Of a stretch of 64,000 nt of DNA, positions 34,340-43,572 are shown in pieces. The notes under the pieces were generated by a model that did no database searches, was not told where the DNA came from, and worked only from the letters and a program-made list of their open reading frames with translations. The DNA comes from an uncultured Eubacteriales bacterium (GTDB lineage: Bacteria > Bacillota > Clostridia > Oscillospirales > CAG-272): positions 39,500-103,499 of the forward strand of contig CAOKER010000003.1 of assembly GCA_948467545.1 (NCBI GenBank). Direction: 5' to 3'. Position 1 is the first letter of the stretch. The number at the start of each line of letters is the position of its first letter. The position numbers and the translations under genes were made by a program.

Positions 34340-35032
34340 TTGACAGAGGCATCAGTTATAATTCGGGAGCAGCTGTTAGGACTTAAGGACGCTGAATACC
34401 GCAGTTTCTGCAGCAAAATTACTCCTTCTGTCGATAAAGAGACAATTATAGGAATCAGAATCCCGGAGCTTAGAAAATATGCGCGCCGGCTGTTTAAGAC
34501 ACCGGAAGCCGGAGTTTTTCTTGAAGATCTTCCTCATAAATACTTTGAGGAAAATAACCTTCACGGAATTTTAATTGAACAGATATCGGATTTTGAAGAA
34601 TGCGTTTCGAGGATTGATATTTTTCTTCCTTATGTAGATAATTGGGCAACGTGTGATCTTATAAATCCTAAAGTTTTTAAAAAGAATACTGACGCTTTGC
34701 TTCCGAAAATAAAAGAATGGATTGCCGATTCTCATGCATATACCGTAAGATTCGGAATCGAAGCTCTTATGAAGTTCTATCTTGACGACGCCTTTTCCGC
34801 AGAATATCCCGACATGGTTGCTTCGGTCAGAAGCGAGGAATACTATGTAAATATGATGGTTGCATGGTACTTTGCGACTGCTCTTGCAAAGCAGTACGGC
34901 AGTATTGTTCCGTATATTGAAAATCGGCGTTTGGATAAATGGACGCATAATAAAACGATAAGCAAGGCGGTCGAGAGCTATCGTATAACGTCAGAGCAGA
35001 AGGAGTATCTTAAAACGTTAAAAATAAAATAA
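34340..35032 (+). CDS. DNA alkylation repair protein, AlkD-like
   Basis: A 231-residue HEAT-repeat protein of the AlkD family, which excises N3- and N7-alkylpurines without base flipping. The signature stretches are GIRIPELRKYARRL, LPYVDNWATCDLINPKVF (with the conserved Trp and Asp), YTVRFGIEALMKFYLD and MMVAWYFATALAKQY. I choose the TTG start at 34340, which has ACGGAGG nine bases upstream. The 46 extra codons from the upstream ATG are read out of a dispersed repeat element. It is a stand-alone gene. Confidence 0.85.
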   Translation: MTEASVIIREQLLGLKDAEYRSFCSKITPSVDKETIIGIRIPELRKYARRLFKTPEAGVFLEDLPHKYFEENNLHGILIEQISDFEECVSRIDIFLPYVDNWATCDLINPKVFKKNTDALLPKIKEWIADSHAYTVRFGIEALMKFYLDDAFSAEYPDMVASVRSEEYYVNMMVAWYFATALAKQYGSIVPYIENRRLDKWTHNKTISKAVESYRITSEQKEYLKTLKIK

Positions 35033-35086
35033 AAATTCATATAATTTTTAAATATATAAATTTCGCGGATAATTTGTATAAACCTA

Positions 35087-35115
35087 TTGACAAAGAAGAA
35101 AAAGGATGATATAAT
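35087..35115 (+). promoter_or_regulatory. Sigma-A promoter of the T-box operon
   Basis: TTGACA (35087-35092), exactly 17 bases, then TATAAT (35110-35115): a full-consensus promoter. Transcription should begin near 35122, giving a leader of about 385 nt to the first ATG. Confidence 0.88.
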
Positions 35116-35149
35116 AAAAATAATTTTAAAAGTTATTTTTGTCATAAAA

Positions 35150-35460
35150 AGTAACACAATAAAGACTGTGACGAAGACGGATACAGCAATATTTTTCCAG
35201 AGAATCGGGGACGGTGAGATCCCGGTATAAATTAACTGTTAATCCCATCACTTCCGAGTCGGAAATTCCAAAGCAGTAAGCAGTAAAGCAGCGAAACAGC
35301 AAGCGAGTAGGGTTTCCCGTGACTGCCGCGTCAGTGCATAGGACTTGATAGAGTCTAAAGTGGTCTGAATTTTAAATAATTCGGGCAATTTGAGTGGTAC
35401 CGCGGGAAATCTGAATTTGATCCCCGTCTCAAAGCAGCATGTTTTGAGACGGGTTTTTTT
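35150..35460 (+). promoter_or_regulatory. T-box riboswitch leader, specifier read as Ile (ATC)
   Basis: The leader has stem I with AGAGAATCGGGGACGGTGAG and GATCCCGG, the distal-loop pattern of T-boxes. The segment CCCATCACTTCCGAG follows, where ATC at 35247-35249 is the best specifier candidate. The T-box core GTGGTACCGCGGG is at 35394-35406. The intrinsic terminator, an 11-bp stem CCCGTCTCAAA/TTTTGAGACGGG followed by seven T, is at 35422-35460. Uncharged tRNA binding would favour the antiterminator and let transcription into the downstream branched-chain amino acid genes. The class is certain; the isoleucine assignment is my reading of stem I. Confidence 0.9.
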
Positions 35461-35506
35461 ATCATCAATTAACAAAATAAAAAATTGATTGAGCAAGGAG
35501 TAGAAA

Positions 35507-37777
35507 ATGAGTACACAGACGGCGCTTACGCAATTGAACGAAATTGCGGAAAGAATTAAAGAGATGCGGGACATCATGGGCTGGACTATTTCGGATATGG
35601 CAGAAAAGACTGAAGTGAGTAAAGATGAATACGAGAATTTTGAAAGCGGAAAAACCGATCTTCCATTTACCTTTATTCATAAATGTTCTCTTGCTTTCGG
35701 AATTGAACTGTCAGAACTTCTTGAAGGACACAAAACGGCACATCTTTCTTCTTACACTGTAACCAGAAAGGGACAGGGCTTGGAGACAGCCAAGGAAGAC
35801 GGTATTGTAATTCAGAATCTTGCTCCTAATTTCCGTTCAAAAATTGCGGAACCGTATTGGGTTCGTTACGAATATTCTCCGAAGCTGCAGAATCATCCGA
35901 TTCATCTTACGAAACACAGCGGTCAGGAATTTGATTTAATTGTTGAGGGCAGTCTTAAGGTTCAGATAGGAAATCATGTGGAAATATTAAACGAGGGAGA
36001 CTCCATATTTTATAACAGCGGTACTCCGCACGGAATGATTGCGGTAGGCGGAAAGGACTGTCTGTTCTGCGCCGTTGTAATTCCCGGAGATGATACAAAG
36101 GAAGAAGAAATTCGCGGCAGTATTGCTTCGGCGGCAAATACCGGAAAACTGATTTGCGAAAAATTCATTGATACGGATGAAGACGAAAACGGTGCGCTCC
36201 GTTCGATTAAATTCAAGAATACTGAAAATTTCAATTTTGGATTTGATATTGTTGATGAAATTGCAAGGCAGTATCCCGACAAGCTCGCAATGCTTCATCT
36301 GGACGTCAATAAAACGGAAAGACGCTTCAGCTTCAGGGATATAAAGCATTATTCGTCTCAGACGGCTAATTATTTCAAATCGCTCGGAATTAAAAAGGGC
36401 GATCGTGTAATGCTCGTATTAAAACGTCACTATCAGTTTTGGTTTGCCATGATAGCTCTTCATAAGCTCGGCGCAATTGCTATTCCGGCGACAAATCAGT
36501 TAAAGGATCATGATTTTGTATATAGATTCAATGCGGCCGGCGTAAGCGCCGTAGTTTGCACCGCGGACGGAGACACGGCGGAAATTGCCGAAAAAGCCGC
36601 CGCACGGTGTGACAGTGTAAAAATCAAAGTTCTTGTTGGAGGAACGCGCAGCGGATGGCATGATTTTGACAGTGAATTCGGCCTGTTTTCGCGTAAGTTT
36701 GAAAGAACGGATGATACTCCCGGCGGAAACGAGACCGCGCTGATGTTCTTTACCTCCGGCACCACCGGAAATCCTAAGATGGCCGCGCATTCACATACAT
36801 ATGCACTCGGACATTTTGTGACGGCAAAGTATTGGCACTGCTGTGAGCGCGACGGACTTCACCTTACAATTTCAGACACGGGATGGGGGAAATCGCTGTG
36901 GGGAAAGCTTTACGGACAATGGCTGTGCGAAGGCGCTGTATTTGTGTACGATTTTGACCGATTCGACGCGTCCGATATTCTTCCGATGTTCAAAAAATAC
37001 AATATAACTACATTCTGTGCTCCGCCGACTATGCTTCGCATGATGATCAAGGAAGATTTGTCGCATTACGATCTCTCGTCAATTCACCATATGACAACTG
37101 CGGGAGAGGCTCTTAATCCCGAGGTTTCACGTAAGTTTTCCGAGCTCACCGGACTTACCATTATGGAGGGCTTCGGACAGACGGAAACTACGCTTACAAT
37201 CTGCAATCTTGCAGGTACCGTACCGAAGCTCGGCTCCATGGGTATGGCTTCTCCGCAGTATCAGGTTGATCTTCTTGACCCCGACGGAAATCCGGTTGCA
37301 AACGGTGAGGTGGGAGAAATTTGCATAAAAGCGTCGGATCAAATTCCATGCGGACTTTTCTTAGGATATTATAAAGATGATGAAAAAACAAAAGAGTGCT
37401 GGTATGACGGTTATTATCATACGCGCGATACCGCATGGAGAGATGAAGACGGATATTTTTGGTATGTCAGCAGAACCGATGACGTAATAAAATCCTCCGG
37501 TTATCGGATCGGCCCGTTTGAAATCGAAAGCGTGATTATGGAGCTTCCGTATGTTCTCGAATGCGGCGTATCGGCAGCTCCGGATCCGGTACGCGGTCAG
37601 ATTGTAAAGGCGAGCATCGTTCTTACGAAGGGAACAGAACCGTCGGATGCGCTGAAAAAAGAAATACAGACATATGTGAAGGAACATACCGCGCCATATA
37701 AATATCCGAGAATGATTGTGTTCAGAGAGTCTCTTCCCAAAACTATAAGCGGAAAAATTCAGAGAAACAAGCTGTGA
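35507..37777 (+). CDS. HTH-cupin-acyl-CoA synthetase fusion protein
   Basis: A 756-residue three-part protein, first gene of the T-box operon. Residues 12-66 are an XRE-type helix-turn-helix (IKEMRDIMGWTISDMAEKTE...FESGKTDLP). Residues 118-195 are a cupin (HSGQEFDLIVEGSLKVQIG, GDSIFYNSGTPHG). Residues 245-756 are an ANL-superfamily acyl-CoA synthetase with the P-loop TSGTTGNPK (416-424), GFGQTETT (555-562), the hinge region SRTDDVIKSSGYRIGPFE and catalytic Lys750 in SGKIQR. The C-terminal half resembles the medium-chain (ACSM-like) type. It activates a carboxylic acid with ATP and CoA. In this operon a branched short-chain fatty acid is the most likely substrate. The HTH-cupin may sense the acid or the product. 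RBS AAGGAG. Confidence 0.88.
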   Translation: MSTQTALTQLNEIAERIKEMRDIMGWTISDMAEKTEVSKDEYENFESGKTDLPFTFIHKCSLAFGIELSELLEGHKTAHLSSYTVTRKGQGLETAKEDGIVIQNLAPNFRSKIAEPYWVRYEYSPKLQNHPIHLTKHSGQEFDLIVEGSLKVQIGNHVEILNEGDSIFYNSGTPHGMIAVGGKDCLFCAVVIPGDDTKEEEIRGSIASAANTGKLICEKFIDTDEDENGALRSIKFKNTENFNFGFDIVDEIARQYPDKLAMLHLDVNKTERRFSFRDIKHYSSQTANYFKSLGIKKGDRVMLVLKRHYQFWFAMIALHKLGAIAIPATNQLKDHDFVYRFNAAGVSAVVCTADGDTAEIAEKAAARCDSVKIKVLVGGTRSGWHDFDSEFGLFSRKFERTDDTPGGNETALMFFTSGTTGNPKMAAHSHTYALGHFVTAKYWHCCERDGLHLTISDTGWGKSLWGKLYGQWLCEGAVFVYDFDRFDASDILPMFKKYNITTFCAPPTMLRMMIKEDLSHYDLSSIHHMTTAGEALNPEVSRKFSELTGLTIMEGFGQTETTLTICNLAGTVPKLGSMGMASPQYQVDLLDPDGNPVANGEVGEICIKASDQIPCGLFLGYYKDDEKTKECWYDGYYHTRDTAWRDEDGYFWYVSRTDDVIKSSGYRIGPFEIESVIMELPYVLECGVSAAPDPVRGQIVKASIVLTKGTEPSDALKKEIQTYVKEHTAPYKYPRMIVFRESLPKTISGKIQRNKL

Positions 37778-37848
37778 GATTTACATATAGGATATTTGAA
37801 TTTTGAAAAGTTGTGAGATTTACAGATAGAATATTTGAATTTTGAAGA
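37771..37848. repeat. 39-bp direct duplication across the stop codon
   Basis: Two 39-bp copies (anchors at 37771 and 37810) of a unit with GTGAGATTTACA, ATATTTGAATTTTGAA. The first copy includes the synthetase stop codon and the second repeats it just downstream, in the spacer before the P-loop ATPase gene. Confidence 0.85.
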
Positions 37849-37887
37849 ATGCTCGGCGGGTAAGACGTTGAAAGGTATTTATAGTAC

Positions 37888-38562
37888 ATGAGAAAAAGAA
37901 GAGTCACACTTTTTGCGGGACACTACGGATCCGGAAAAACAAACCTTGCGGTCAACTATGCGCTGATGAGGAGACGCGAGGGAAACGAAGTCACAATTGC
38001 CGATCTCGATATTGTCAATCCGTATTTTAGAACAAAGGACAGCAAAGCCGAGCTTGCCGCGGCAGGAATTCGGGTAATCTCATCGGCGTACGCAAACTCC
38101 AATCTTGATATTCCGGCACTTCCCAAAGAGATATACGGATGCATAGAGGATAAAGCTTCTCTTGCGGTGCTTGACATCGGAGGAGACGACCGCGGAGCAT
38201 ACGCGCTCGGAAGATACACGCCCGGCATTCTTAAAGAGAATGATTACGAGAATATATTTGTCGTGAATTTTTACCGTCCCCTTACAAGAACGGTTCTCGG
38301 GGCGTTTGATGTCATGAAGGAGATAGAAGGCGTCTGCGGAATACCTTTTACCGGCATAATCAACAATTCTAATATAGGCTGGGATACTTCACCTGAGGAC
38401 GTCCTTGAAACAGAAGAAAGGACGAATAAATTGTGCTCAATTTCAAAGCTGCCGCTTCTTGCGGTAGCCGCTGAAAAAAATGTGGCGGAGAGGCTGAATA
38501 TCGAAAATGTTTTTCCGCTTACACTGCAGAGAAAATACTTTGATATAAAGGAGTCTACATAA
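37888..38562 (+). CDS. P-loop ATP-binding protein of the oxidoreductase operon
   Basis: A 224-residue MinD/ParA-like nucleotide-binding protein. Deviant Walker A region LFAGHYGSGKTNLAVNYA, switch-like ADLDIVNPYFRTKD, Walker B LAVLDIGGDDRGA. Proteins of this type lie next to 2-oxoacid:ferredoxin oxidoreductase genes in many anaerobes, and a role in maturation or iron-sulfur assembly is often supposed but not proven. Its stop overlaps the ferredoxin ATG by one base, which ties it to the operon. Confidence 0.75.
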   Translation: MRKRRVTLFAGHYGSGKTNLAVNYALMRRREGNEVTIADLDIVNPYFRTKDSKAELAAAGIRVISSAYANSNLDIPALPKEIYGCIEDKASLAVLDIGGDDRGAYALGRYTPGILKENDYENIFVVNFYRPLTRTVLGAFDVMKEIEGVCGIPFTGIINNSNIGWDTSPEDVLETEERTNKLCSISKLPLLAVAAEKNVAERLNIENVFPLTLQRKYFDIKEST

Positions 38563-38768
38563 TGGCAAAGTTAACATTTGACACCGAACTTTGTAAGGGC
38601 TGCGGACTTTGTGTTAATGCCTGTCCGAAGCATCTGCTCGTCATTGATACGAATAAATTGAATCAAAAAGGACATTCTCCTGCGGAAATTACAGATCAGT
38701 CTGCATGTATAGGCTGCGCTTTCTGCGCTTTAATGTGTCCTGACTGTGTAATTACGGTGGAAAGGTAA
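38562..38768 (+). CDS. 2-oxoacid:ferredoxin oxidoreductase delta subunit (2[4Fe-4S] ferredoxin)
   Basis: A 68-residue ferredoxin-like subunit with two cluster motifs, CKGCGLCVNACP and CIGCAFCALMCPDC, giving two [4Fe-4S] clusters for electron transfer between the TPP site and free ferredoxin. RBS AAGGAG. It is the first of four oxidoreductase subunits in the delta-alpha-beta-gamma order common to Kor/Vor enzymes of Clostridia and methanogens. Confidence 0.9.
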   Translation: MAKLTFDTELCKGCGLCVNACPKHLLVIDTNKLNQKGHSPAEITDQSACIGCAFCALMCPDCVITVER

Positions 38769-38781
38769 GGTTTATTGAATC

Positions 38782-39843
38782 ATGTCAGACAAAGTATTGA
38801 TGAAAGGCAATGAAGCTATAGCGGAGGCAGCAATCATAGCGGGCTGCAGGCATTATTTTGGTTATCCCATAACCCCGCAGACCGAGATTGCCGCTTATAT
38901 GGCAAAACGTATGCCCAAAATAGGCGGTACGTTTTTACAGGCTGAAAGTGAAATTTCTGCGATTAATATGATATACGGTGCGGCTGCCGCTGGAGTCCGT
39001 GCCATGACTTCCTCGTCAAGTCCGGGAATATCGCTTAAGCAGGAAGGAATTTCTTATATTGCAGGCAGTGATTTGCCGGCGGTAATAGTCAACATTGAGC
39101 GCGGAGGTCCCGGTCTCGGAGGTATCCAGCCTTCTCAGTCGGATTATTTTCAGGCCGTAAAGGGCGGAGGTCACGGAGACTATCACCTGATTGTTCTCGC
39201 TCCGTCATCCGTTCAGGAAATGGCCGATATGACAATTAAGGCATTTGATCTTGCCGATAAATATCGTATGCCGGCGATGATTTTGGCTGACGGGACAATG
39301 GGACAGATGATGGAGCCTGTACTTTTGCCCGAAAGCTGTGCCCGCAGGCCTGAGACGCCGTGGGCGGTCACCGGAACTCGTAAAAAGCGCGGACACAACA
39401 TAGTCAATTCTCTGTATCTTGTTCCGGAAGAGCTTGAAAAGAATAATTTTGATCGTTTTGAAAGATACAGCGTTGTCGAGGAAAACGAGGTTATGTATGA
39501 AGAATACATGATGGATGACGCGGATTATTGTATCGTCGCATTCGGGATTGCCGCGCGCGTTTCAAAAAATGCGGTTGCCGAGGCACGCAAAAACGGAATA
39601 AAAGCAGGACTGATTCGTCCCATAACTCTTTGGCCGTTTCCGAAGAAAATTTTGAATGCGGCGGCGGACAGAGTAAAGGCTTTTATTTCGGTTGAGCTTT
39701 CAATGGGACAAATGATTGAGGATGTGGAGCTTGCAACCCGCTGCAGACGTCCTGTGGTTCTGTGCAATCGCGCGGGAGGAATGATTCCGTCGCCGGAACA
39801 GATACTTGAAACAATTAATAAACTTGCGGGAGGTAAAGAGTAA
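38782..39843 (+). CDS. vorB: 2-oxoacid (2-oxoisovalerate type):ferredoxin oxidoreductase alpha subunit
   Basis: The alpha chain, 353 residues. It carries the pyrimidine-binding domain start LMKGNEAIAEAAIIAGCRHYFGYPITPQTEI, the stretch FLQAESEISAINMIYGAAAAGVRAMTSSSSPGI and the C-terminal transketolase-like domain. It forms the catalytic core with the beta chain and interconverts 2-oxo acids with acyl-CoA and CO2 using ferredoxin. The sequence resembles VorB (branched-chain) and KorA (2-oxoglutarate), which are hard to separate by eye. The adjacent branched-chain aminotransferase and the Ile T-box favour branched-chain substrates. Confidence 0.88.
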   Translation: MSDKVLMKGNEAIAEAAIIAGCRHYFGYPITPQTEIAAYMAKRMPKIGGTFLQAESEISAINMIYGAAAAGVRAMTSSSSPGISLKQEGISYIAGSDLPAVIVNIERGGPGLGGIQPSQSDYFQAVKGGGHGDYHLIVLAPSSVQEMADMTIKAFDLADKYRMPAMILADGTMGQMMEPVLLPESCARRPETPWAVTGTRKKRGHNIVNSLYLVPEELEKNNFDRFERYSVVEENEVMYEEYMMDDADYCIVAFGIAARVSKNAVAEARKNGIKAGLIRPITLWPFPKKILNAAADRVKAFISVELSMGQMIEDVELATRCRRPVVLCNRAGGMIPSPEQILETINKLAGGKE

Positions 39844-40604
39844 TGGTAGTTTTTAAAAAGCCCTCGTCACTTACCGATGCGCCGCTGCACTACTGTCCGG
39901 GCTGTACGCACGGAATCATTCACCGCCTTGTCGCGGAAGCAATTGACGAGCTTGATATAGAGGGTATTACTGTCGGAGTTGCTCCTGTAGGCTGCGCTGT
40001 AATGGCTTATAATTATTTTAAATGCGACATGGTTGAGGCCGCACACGGCCGTGCTCCGGCTGTCGCGACAGGTCTGAAACGGTCTCTTCCCGAAAATATT
40101 ATTTTTACATATCAGGGAGACGGTGACCTTGCGTCTATAGGTATGGCCGAAACTGTTCATGCGGCCACGAGGAATGAGAACATTACCATAATATTTGTAA
40201 ACAATGCTATATATGGTATGACCGGAGGCCAGATGGCGCCGACATCGCTTCCCGGACAGATAACACAGACATCTCCTTACGGAAGAGATGTGAAGTCGGT
40301 AGGCTATCCTATCCGTGTGTCTGAGCTGCTTGCTTCGCTTGACGGACCTGAATATATCGAACGGGTTGCCGTAAACAATGTAAAAAATGTTAAGAATGCT
40401 AAAAAGGCTGTAAAAAAAGCTTTTGAAAACCAAATAAATAAAAAGGGCTTTTCCCTTGTCGAGGTAATTTCTTCATGTCCGACAAACTGGGGACTTACTC
40501 CTCAGAAGGCACTTGAATGGATTGATGAAAAAATGATTCCGTATTATCCTCTCGGTGTATATAAGGATAAAAGCGCAGAGAAAAATGATGACATCAGAAG
40601 CTGA
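39843..40604 (+). CDS. vorA: 2-oxoacid:ferredoxin oxidoreductase beta subunit (TPP-binding)
   Basis: The thiamine-pyrophosphate-binding chain, 253 residues. The cysteine-containing N-terminus YCPGCTHGI, the TPP motif GDGDLASIGMAE...NNAIYGMTGGQMAPTS and the SSCPTNWG stretch are typical. The ATG overlaps the alpha-subunit stop (TAATG) with GGGAGG upstream, indicating tight translational coupling. It provides the thiamine cofactor for oxidative decarboxylation or, in reverse, reductive carboxylation. Confidence 0.9.
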   Translation: MVVFKKPSSLTDAPLHYCPGCTHGIIHRLVAEAIDELDIEGITVGVAPVGCAVMAYNYFKCDMVEAAHGRAPAVATGLKRSLPENIIFTYQGDGDLASIGMAETVHAATRNENITIIFVNNAIYGMTGGQMAPTSLPGQITQTSPYGRDVKSVGYPIRVSELLASLDGPEYIERVAVNNVKNVKNAKKAVKKAFENQINKKGFSLVEVISSCPTNWGLTPQKALEWIDEKMIPYYPLGVYKDKSAEKNDDIRS

Positions 40605-40648
40605 AGCCGCCCCGAATTTGAGTATATACGAAAGGGATGATAATAACC

Positions 40649-41182
40649 ATGACGACACAGATTCTTATCGCAGGTTTTGGAGGTCAGGGAGTTCTCTTTG
40701 CGGGAAAGTTTCTTGCATATAAGGGAATGACCGAGAAAAAACAGGTCAGCTGGCTGCCTTCGTACGGTCCGGAAATGAGAGGCGGTACCGCAAACTGCAG
40801 CGTAATTATAAGTGATACGCCGGTAGGTTCGCCGATTATTTCGTCTGCCGACGTACTTGCAGCTATGAATCTTCCTTCACTTGATAAGTATGAAAATTCA
40901 GTAGTTCCGGGAGGAATTATAATATGCGATTCTACTCTTATTGAAAAAGATATATCACGCGATGATATAAGAGTATTTCGGATTCCCGCAACAAAAATTG
41001 CTCAGGAATCAGGTATTCCGACGCTTGCTAATATGGTTATGATGGGAAAGCTGCTCAGAGAAAGCGAAGCTCTTACATATGAGTCTGTGGGGGAATCGCT
41101 GAAAAAGGTTGTTTCCGCAAAACACGCGGACATGTTTGAGGCAAATCTCAAGGCTATTGAAACAGGATACAATTATAAATAA
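40649..41182 (+). CDS. vorC: 2-oxoacid:ferredoxin oxidoreductase gamma subunit
   Basis: The gamma chain, 177 residues, with the conserved QILIAGFGGQGVLFAGKFLA (CoA-binding domain start), WLPSYGPEMRGGTANCSVIIS and TLANMVMMGKLL. The start is the ATG at 40649 (AAAGGGA eleven bases upstream); an ATG four codons earlier abuts the ribosome site. It closes the four-subunit oxidoreductase and is followed by the aminotransferase gene 21 bases later. Confidence 0.9.
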   Translation: MTTQILIAGFGGQGVLFAGKFLAYKGMTEKKQVSWLPSYGPEMRGGTANCSVIISDTPVGSPIISSADVLAAMNLPSLDKYENSVVPGGIIICDSTLIEKDISRDDIRVFRIPATKIAQESGIPTLANMVMMGKLLRESEALTYESVGESLKKVVSAKHADMFEANLKAIETGYNYK

Positions 41183-41203
41183 TGTAATAAGGAGTGGATT
41201 TCA

Positions 41204-42271
41204 ATGCTTAATATTAAAATCGAGAGGTCAAAGACGCTGAAGGAAAAACCTAAGAAAGGGGAACCGCTGGGATTCGGACATATCTTTACCGATCATATGT
41301 TCATAATGGATTATACGGAAGGCATGGGATGGCATGATCCGAGAATAGAGCCGTTCCGGAATATTTCTCTTTCTCCCGCCGCAATGGTTTTCCATTACGG
41401 ACAGGAAATGTTTGAGGGGATGAAAGCATACAAGGGCGAAGACAATAAGGTCTATCTTTTCCGTCCCGACATGAATGCGAAGCGTGCAAACACGTCAAAT
41501 GACCGTCTCTGCATACCGCAGATACCTGAGGACGACTTTGTTCAGGCGGTAAAAGCCGTAGTTGACATCGACAGAAACTGGATTCCCGAAACTGACGGCG
41601 CTTCTCTGTATATCCGCCCGTTTGTAATTGCCACAGATGAATTTCTCGGCGTCGCTCCGTCAAAAACATATATGTTTATTGTCATTCTTTCTCCGTCCGG
41701 AGCTTACTACGAGAGCGGTCTTGCTCCTGTCGGAATTTGGATAGAGGATGAATACGTCAGAGCCGTAAGAGGCGGAATGGGATTTGCGAAAACGGGCGGA
41801 AATTACGCGGCTTCTCTTATTGCGCAGGTCAAAGCGCATGACGGCGGTTTTTCTCAGGTGCTGTGGCTCGACGGAGTTGAAAGAAAATATATTGAAGAGG
41901 TAGGTGCGATGAATATCTTTTTCAAAATCGGAGATAAGGTTCTCACACCGATGCTCAACGGAAGTATACTTCCCGGAATTACGCGAAACTCTGTTCTTGC
42001 GCTCTGTCGCCATTGGGGACTTGAAACCGAAGAGAGGAAAATATCTGTAGATGAAATTGTAAATGCCGCGCATGACGGTTCCCTGAAAGAGGTTTTCGGT
42101 ACCGGTACGGCGGCTGTGGTCTCTCCTGTGGGAAAGCTTCGTTACAAAGATGAAGTAATTAATATCGGAGACGGAAATATCGGAAGCCTTACGCAGAAGC
42201 TTTACGATAAAATAACGGGAATTCAGTGGGGCAAATCCGAGGATCCGTTCGGATGGAGAGTAGAGGTCTGA
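41204..42271 (+). CDS. ilvE: Branched-chain amino acid aminotransferase (class IV)
   Basis: A 355-residue PLP enzyme interconverting Ile/Leu/Val and their 2-oxo acids with glutamate/2-oxoglutarate. FGQEMFEGMKAYKG-type N-terminus (HYGQEMFEGMKAYKG), the PLP lysine in GFAKTGGNYAAS, YIEEVGAMNIFF and LPGITRNSVLALCRHWG are all present. RBS AAGGAG. Its place directly after a 2-oxoacid:ferredoxin oxidoreductase suggests that its 2-oxo acid partner is made or consumed by that enzyme. Confidence 0.94.
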   Translation: MLNIKIERSKTLKEKPKKGEPLGFGHIFTDHMFIMDYTEGMGWHDPRIEPFRNISLSPAAMVFHYGQEMFEGMKAYKGEDNKVYLFRPDMNAKRANTSNDRLCIPQIPEDDFVQAVKAVVDIDRNWIPETDGASLYIRPFVIATDEFLGVAPSKTYMFIVILSPSGAYYESGLAPVGIWIEDEYVRAVRGGMGFAKTGGNYAASLIAQVKAHDGGFSQVLWLDGVERKYIEEVGAMNIFFKIGDKVLTPMLNGSILPGITRNSVLALCRHWGLETEERKISVDEIVNAAHDGSLKEVFGTGTAAVVSPVGKLRYKDEVINIGDGNIGSLTQKLYDKITGIQWGKSEDPFGWRVEV

Positions 42272-42273
42272 AA

Positions 42274-43560
42274 TTGGAAAGTAAAAATTCAATAGATACT
42301 GTATGTGTACAGGGAGGATATACTCCGGGTAACGGAGAACCGCGTCAAATTCCGATTATTCAAAGTACGACCTATAAATACAGTACAAGCGAGGACATGG
42401 GAAAGCTTTTTGATCTTGAGGCGGACGGATATTTTTATTCCCGTCTTCAGAATCCTACCTGTGATCATGTCGCGGCTAAAATCTGTGAGCTTGAAGGCGG
42501 AACGGCGGCTATGCTGACCTCTTCGGGACAGGCTGCTAACTTTTATGCTGTTTTTAATATTGCTTCATGCGGAGATCACGTTGTGGCATGCTCATCGATA
42601 TACGGCGGTACGTATAATCTTTTTGCTGTCACAATGAAAAAAATGGGTATTAATTTTACTTTTGTGCCGCCGCATTGTTCGGATGAAGAGCTGGAAAGCG
42701 CCTTCAGGCCGGAGACTAAGGCGGTATTCGGAGAAACGATTGCAAATCCCGCGCTGTCCGTTCTTGATATAGAAAGATTCGCGGCAGCCGCACATCGCCA
42801 CGGAGTTCCGCTGATTGTCGACAATACATTCGCTACTCCGATAAACTGCCGTCCTTTTGAATGGGGAGCAGATATAGTTACTCATTCCACTACAAAGTAT
42901 ATGGACGGACACGGCGCGGCGGTCGGAGGCTGTATCGTCGATTCGGGGAAATTTGACTGGATGGCATATGCAGAGAAATTTCCGGGATTATGTACACCTG
43001 ATGACAGCTATCATGGTATAACCTATGCGGAGAAATTCGGAATTGCGGGTGCGTTTATAACCAAGGCTACGGCGCAGCTTATGCGGGATTTCGGTTCGGC
43101 TCAGTCTCCTCAGAGCGCATTTATGCTGAACCTTGGTCTCGAAAGCCTTCACGTTCGTATGCAGCAGCACTGCTCAAACGGAATGGCGGTTGCCGAATAT
43201 CTTGAAAAGCACCCGAAAATAAGCTGGGTGGTATATCCGGGACTTCCGTCCGGAGAAGATTACGGACTTGTTAAAAAATATCTTCCGAACGGCTCCTGCG
43301 GTGTTGTCAGTTTCGGGGTTAAGGGCGGCAGAACGGCGGCCGAGCTTTTTATGAAGAATTTGAAGCTTGCTGCAATTGAAACTCACGGTGCCGACGCGAG
43401 GACCTGCTGTTTACACCCGGCAAGTTCAACTCACCGTCAGATGAATGACGAGGAGCTTAAGGCGGCCGGAGTTGCGCCTGATCTTGTGCGCTTTTCGTGC
43501 GGACTTGAAAGCGCCTGCGATCTTATAGCCGATATTGAACAAGCGCTTGAAAGAATTTGA
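42274..43560 (+). CDS. metY: O-acetylhomoserine sulfhydrylase (MetY-like PLP enzyme)
   Basis: A Cys/Met-metabolism PLP enzyme of 428 residues. QIPIIQSTTYKYS, FYSRLQNPTCDHVAAKICELEGG, the PLP lysine in THSTTKYMDGHGAAVGG and the C-terminal HPASSTHRQM identify the O-acetylhomoserine aminocarboxypropyltransferase group, which makes homocysteine from O-acetylhomoserine and sulfide. I take the TTG at 42274 as start (AGAGG eight bases upstream, two bases after the ilvE stop). The longer open frame starts inside ilvE. It pairs with the downstream metA. Confidence 0.88.
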   Translation: MESKNSIDTVCVQGGYTPGNGEPRQIPIIQSTTYKYSTSEDMGKLFDLEADGYFYSRLQNPTCDHVAAKICELEGGTAAMLTSSGQAANFYAVFNIASCGDHVVACSSIYGGTYNLFAVTMKKMGINFTFVPPHCSDEELESAFRPETKAVFGETIANPALSVLDIERFAAAAHRHGVPLIVDNTFATPINCRPFEWGADIVTHSTTKYMDGHGAAVGGCIVDSGKFDWMAYAEKFPGLCTPDDSYHGITYAEKFGIAGAFITKATAQLMRDFGSAQSPQSAFMLNLGLESLHVRMQQHCSNGMAVAEYLEKHPKISWVVYPGLPSGEDYGLVKKYLPNGSCGVVSFGVKGGRTAAELFMKNLKLAAIETHGADARTCCLHPASSTHRQMNDEELKAAGVAPDLVRFSCGLESACDLIADIEQALERI

Positions 43561-43572
43561 ACATTATGCCGT

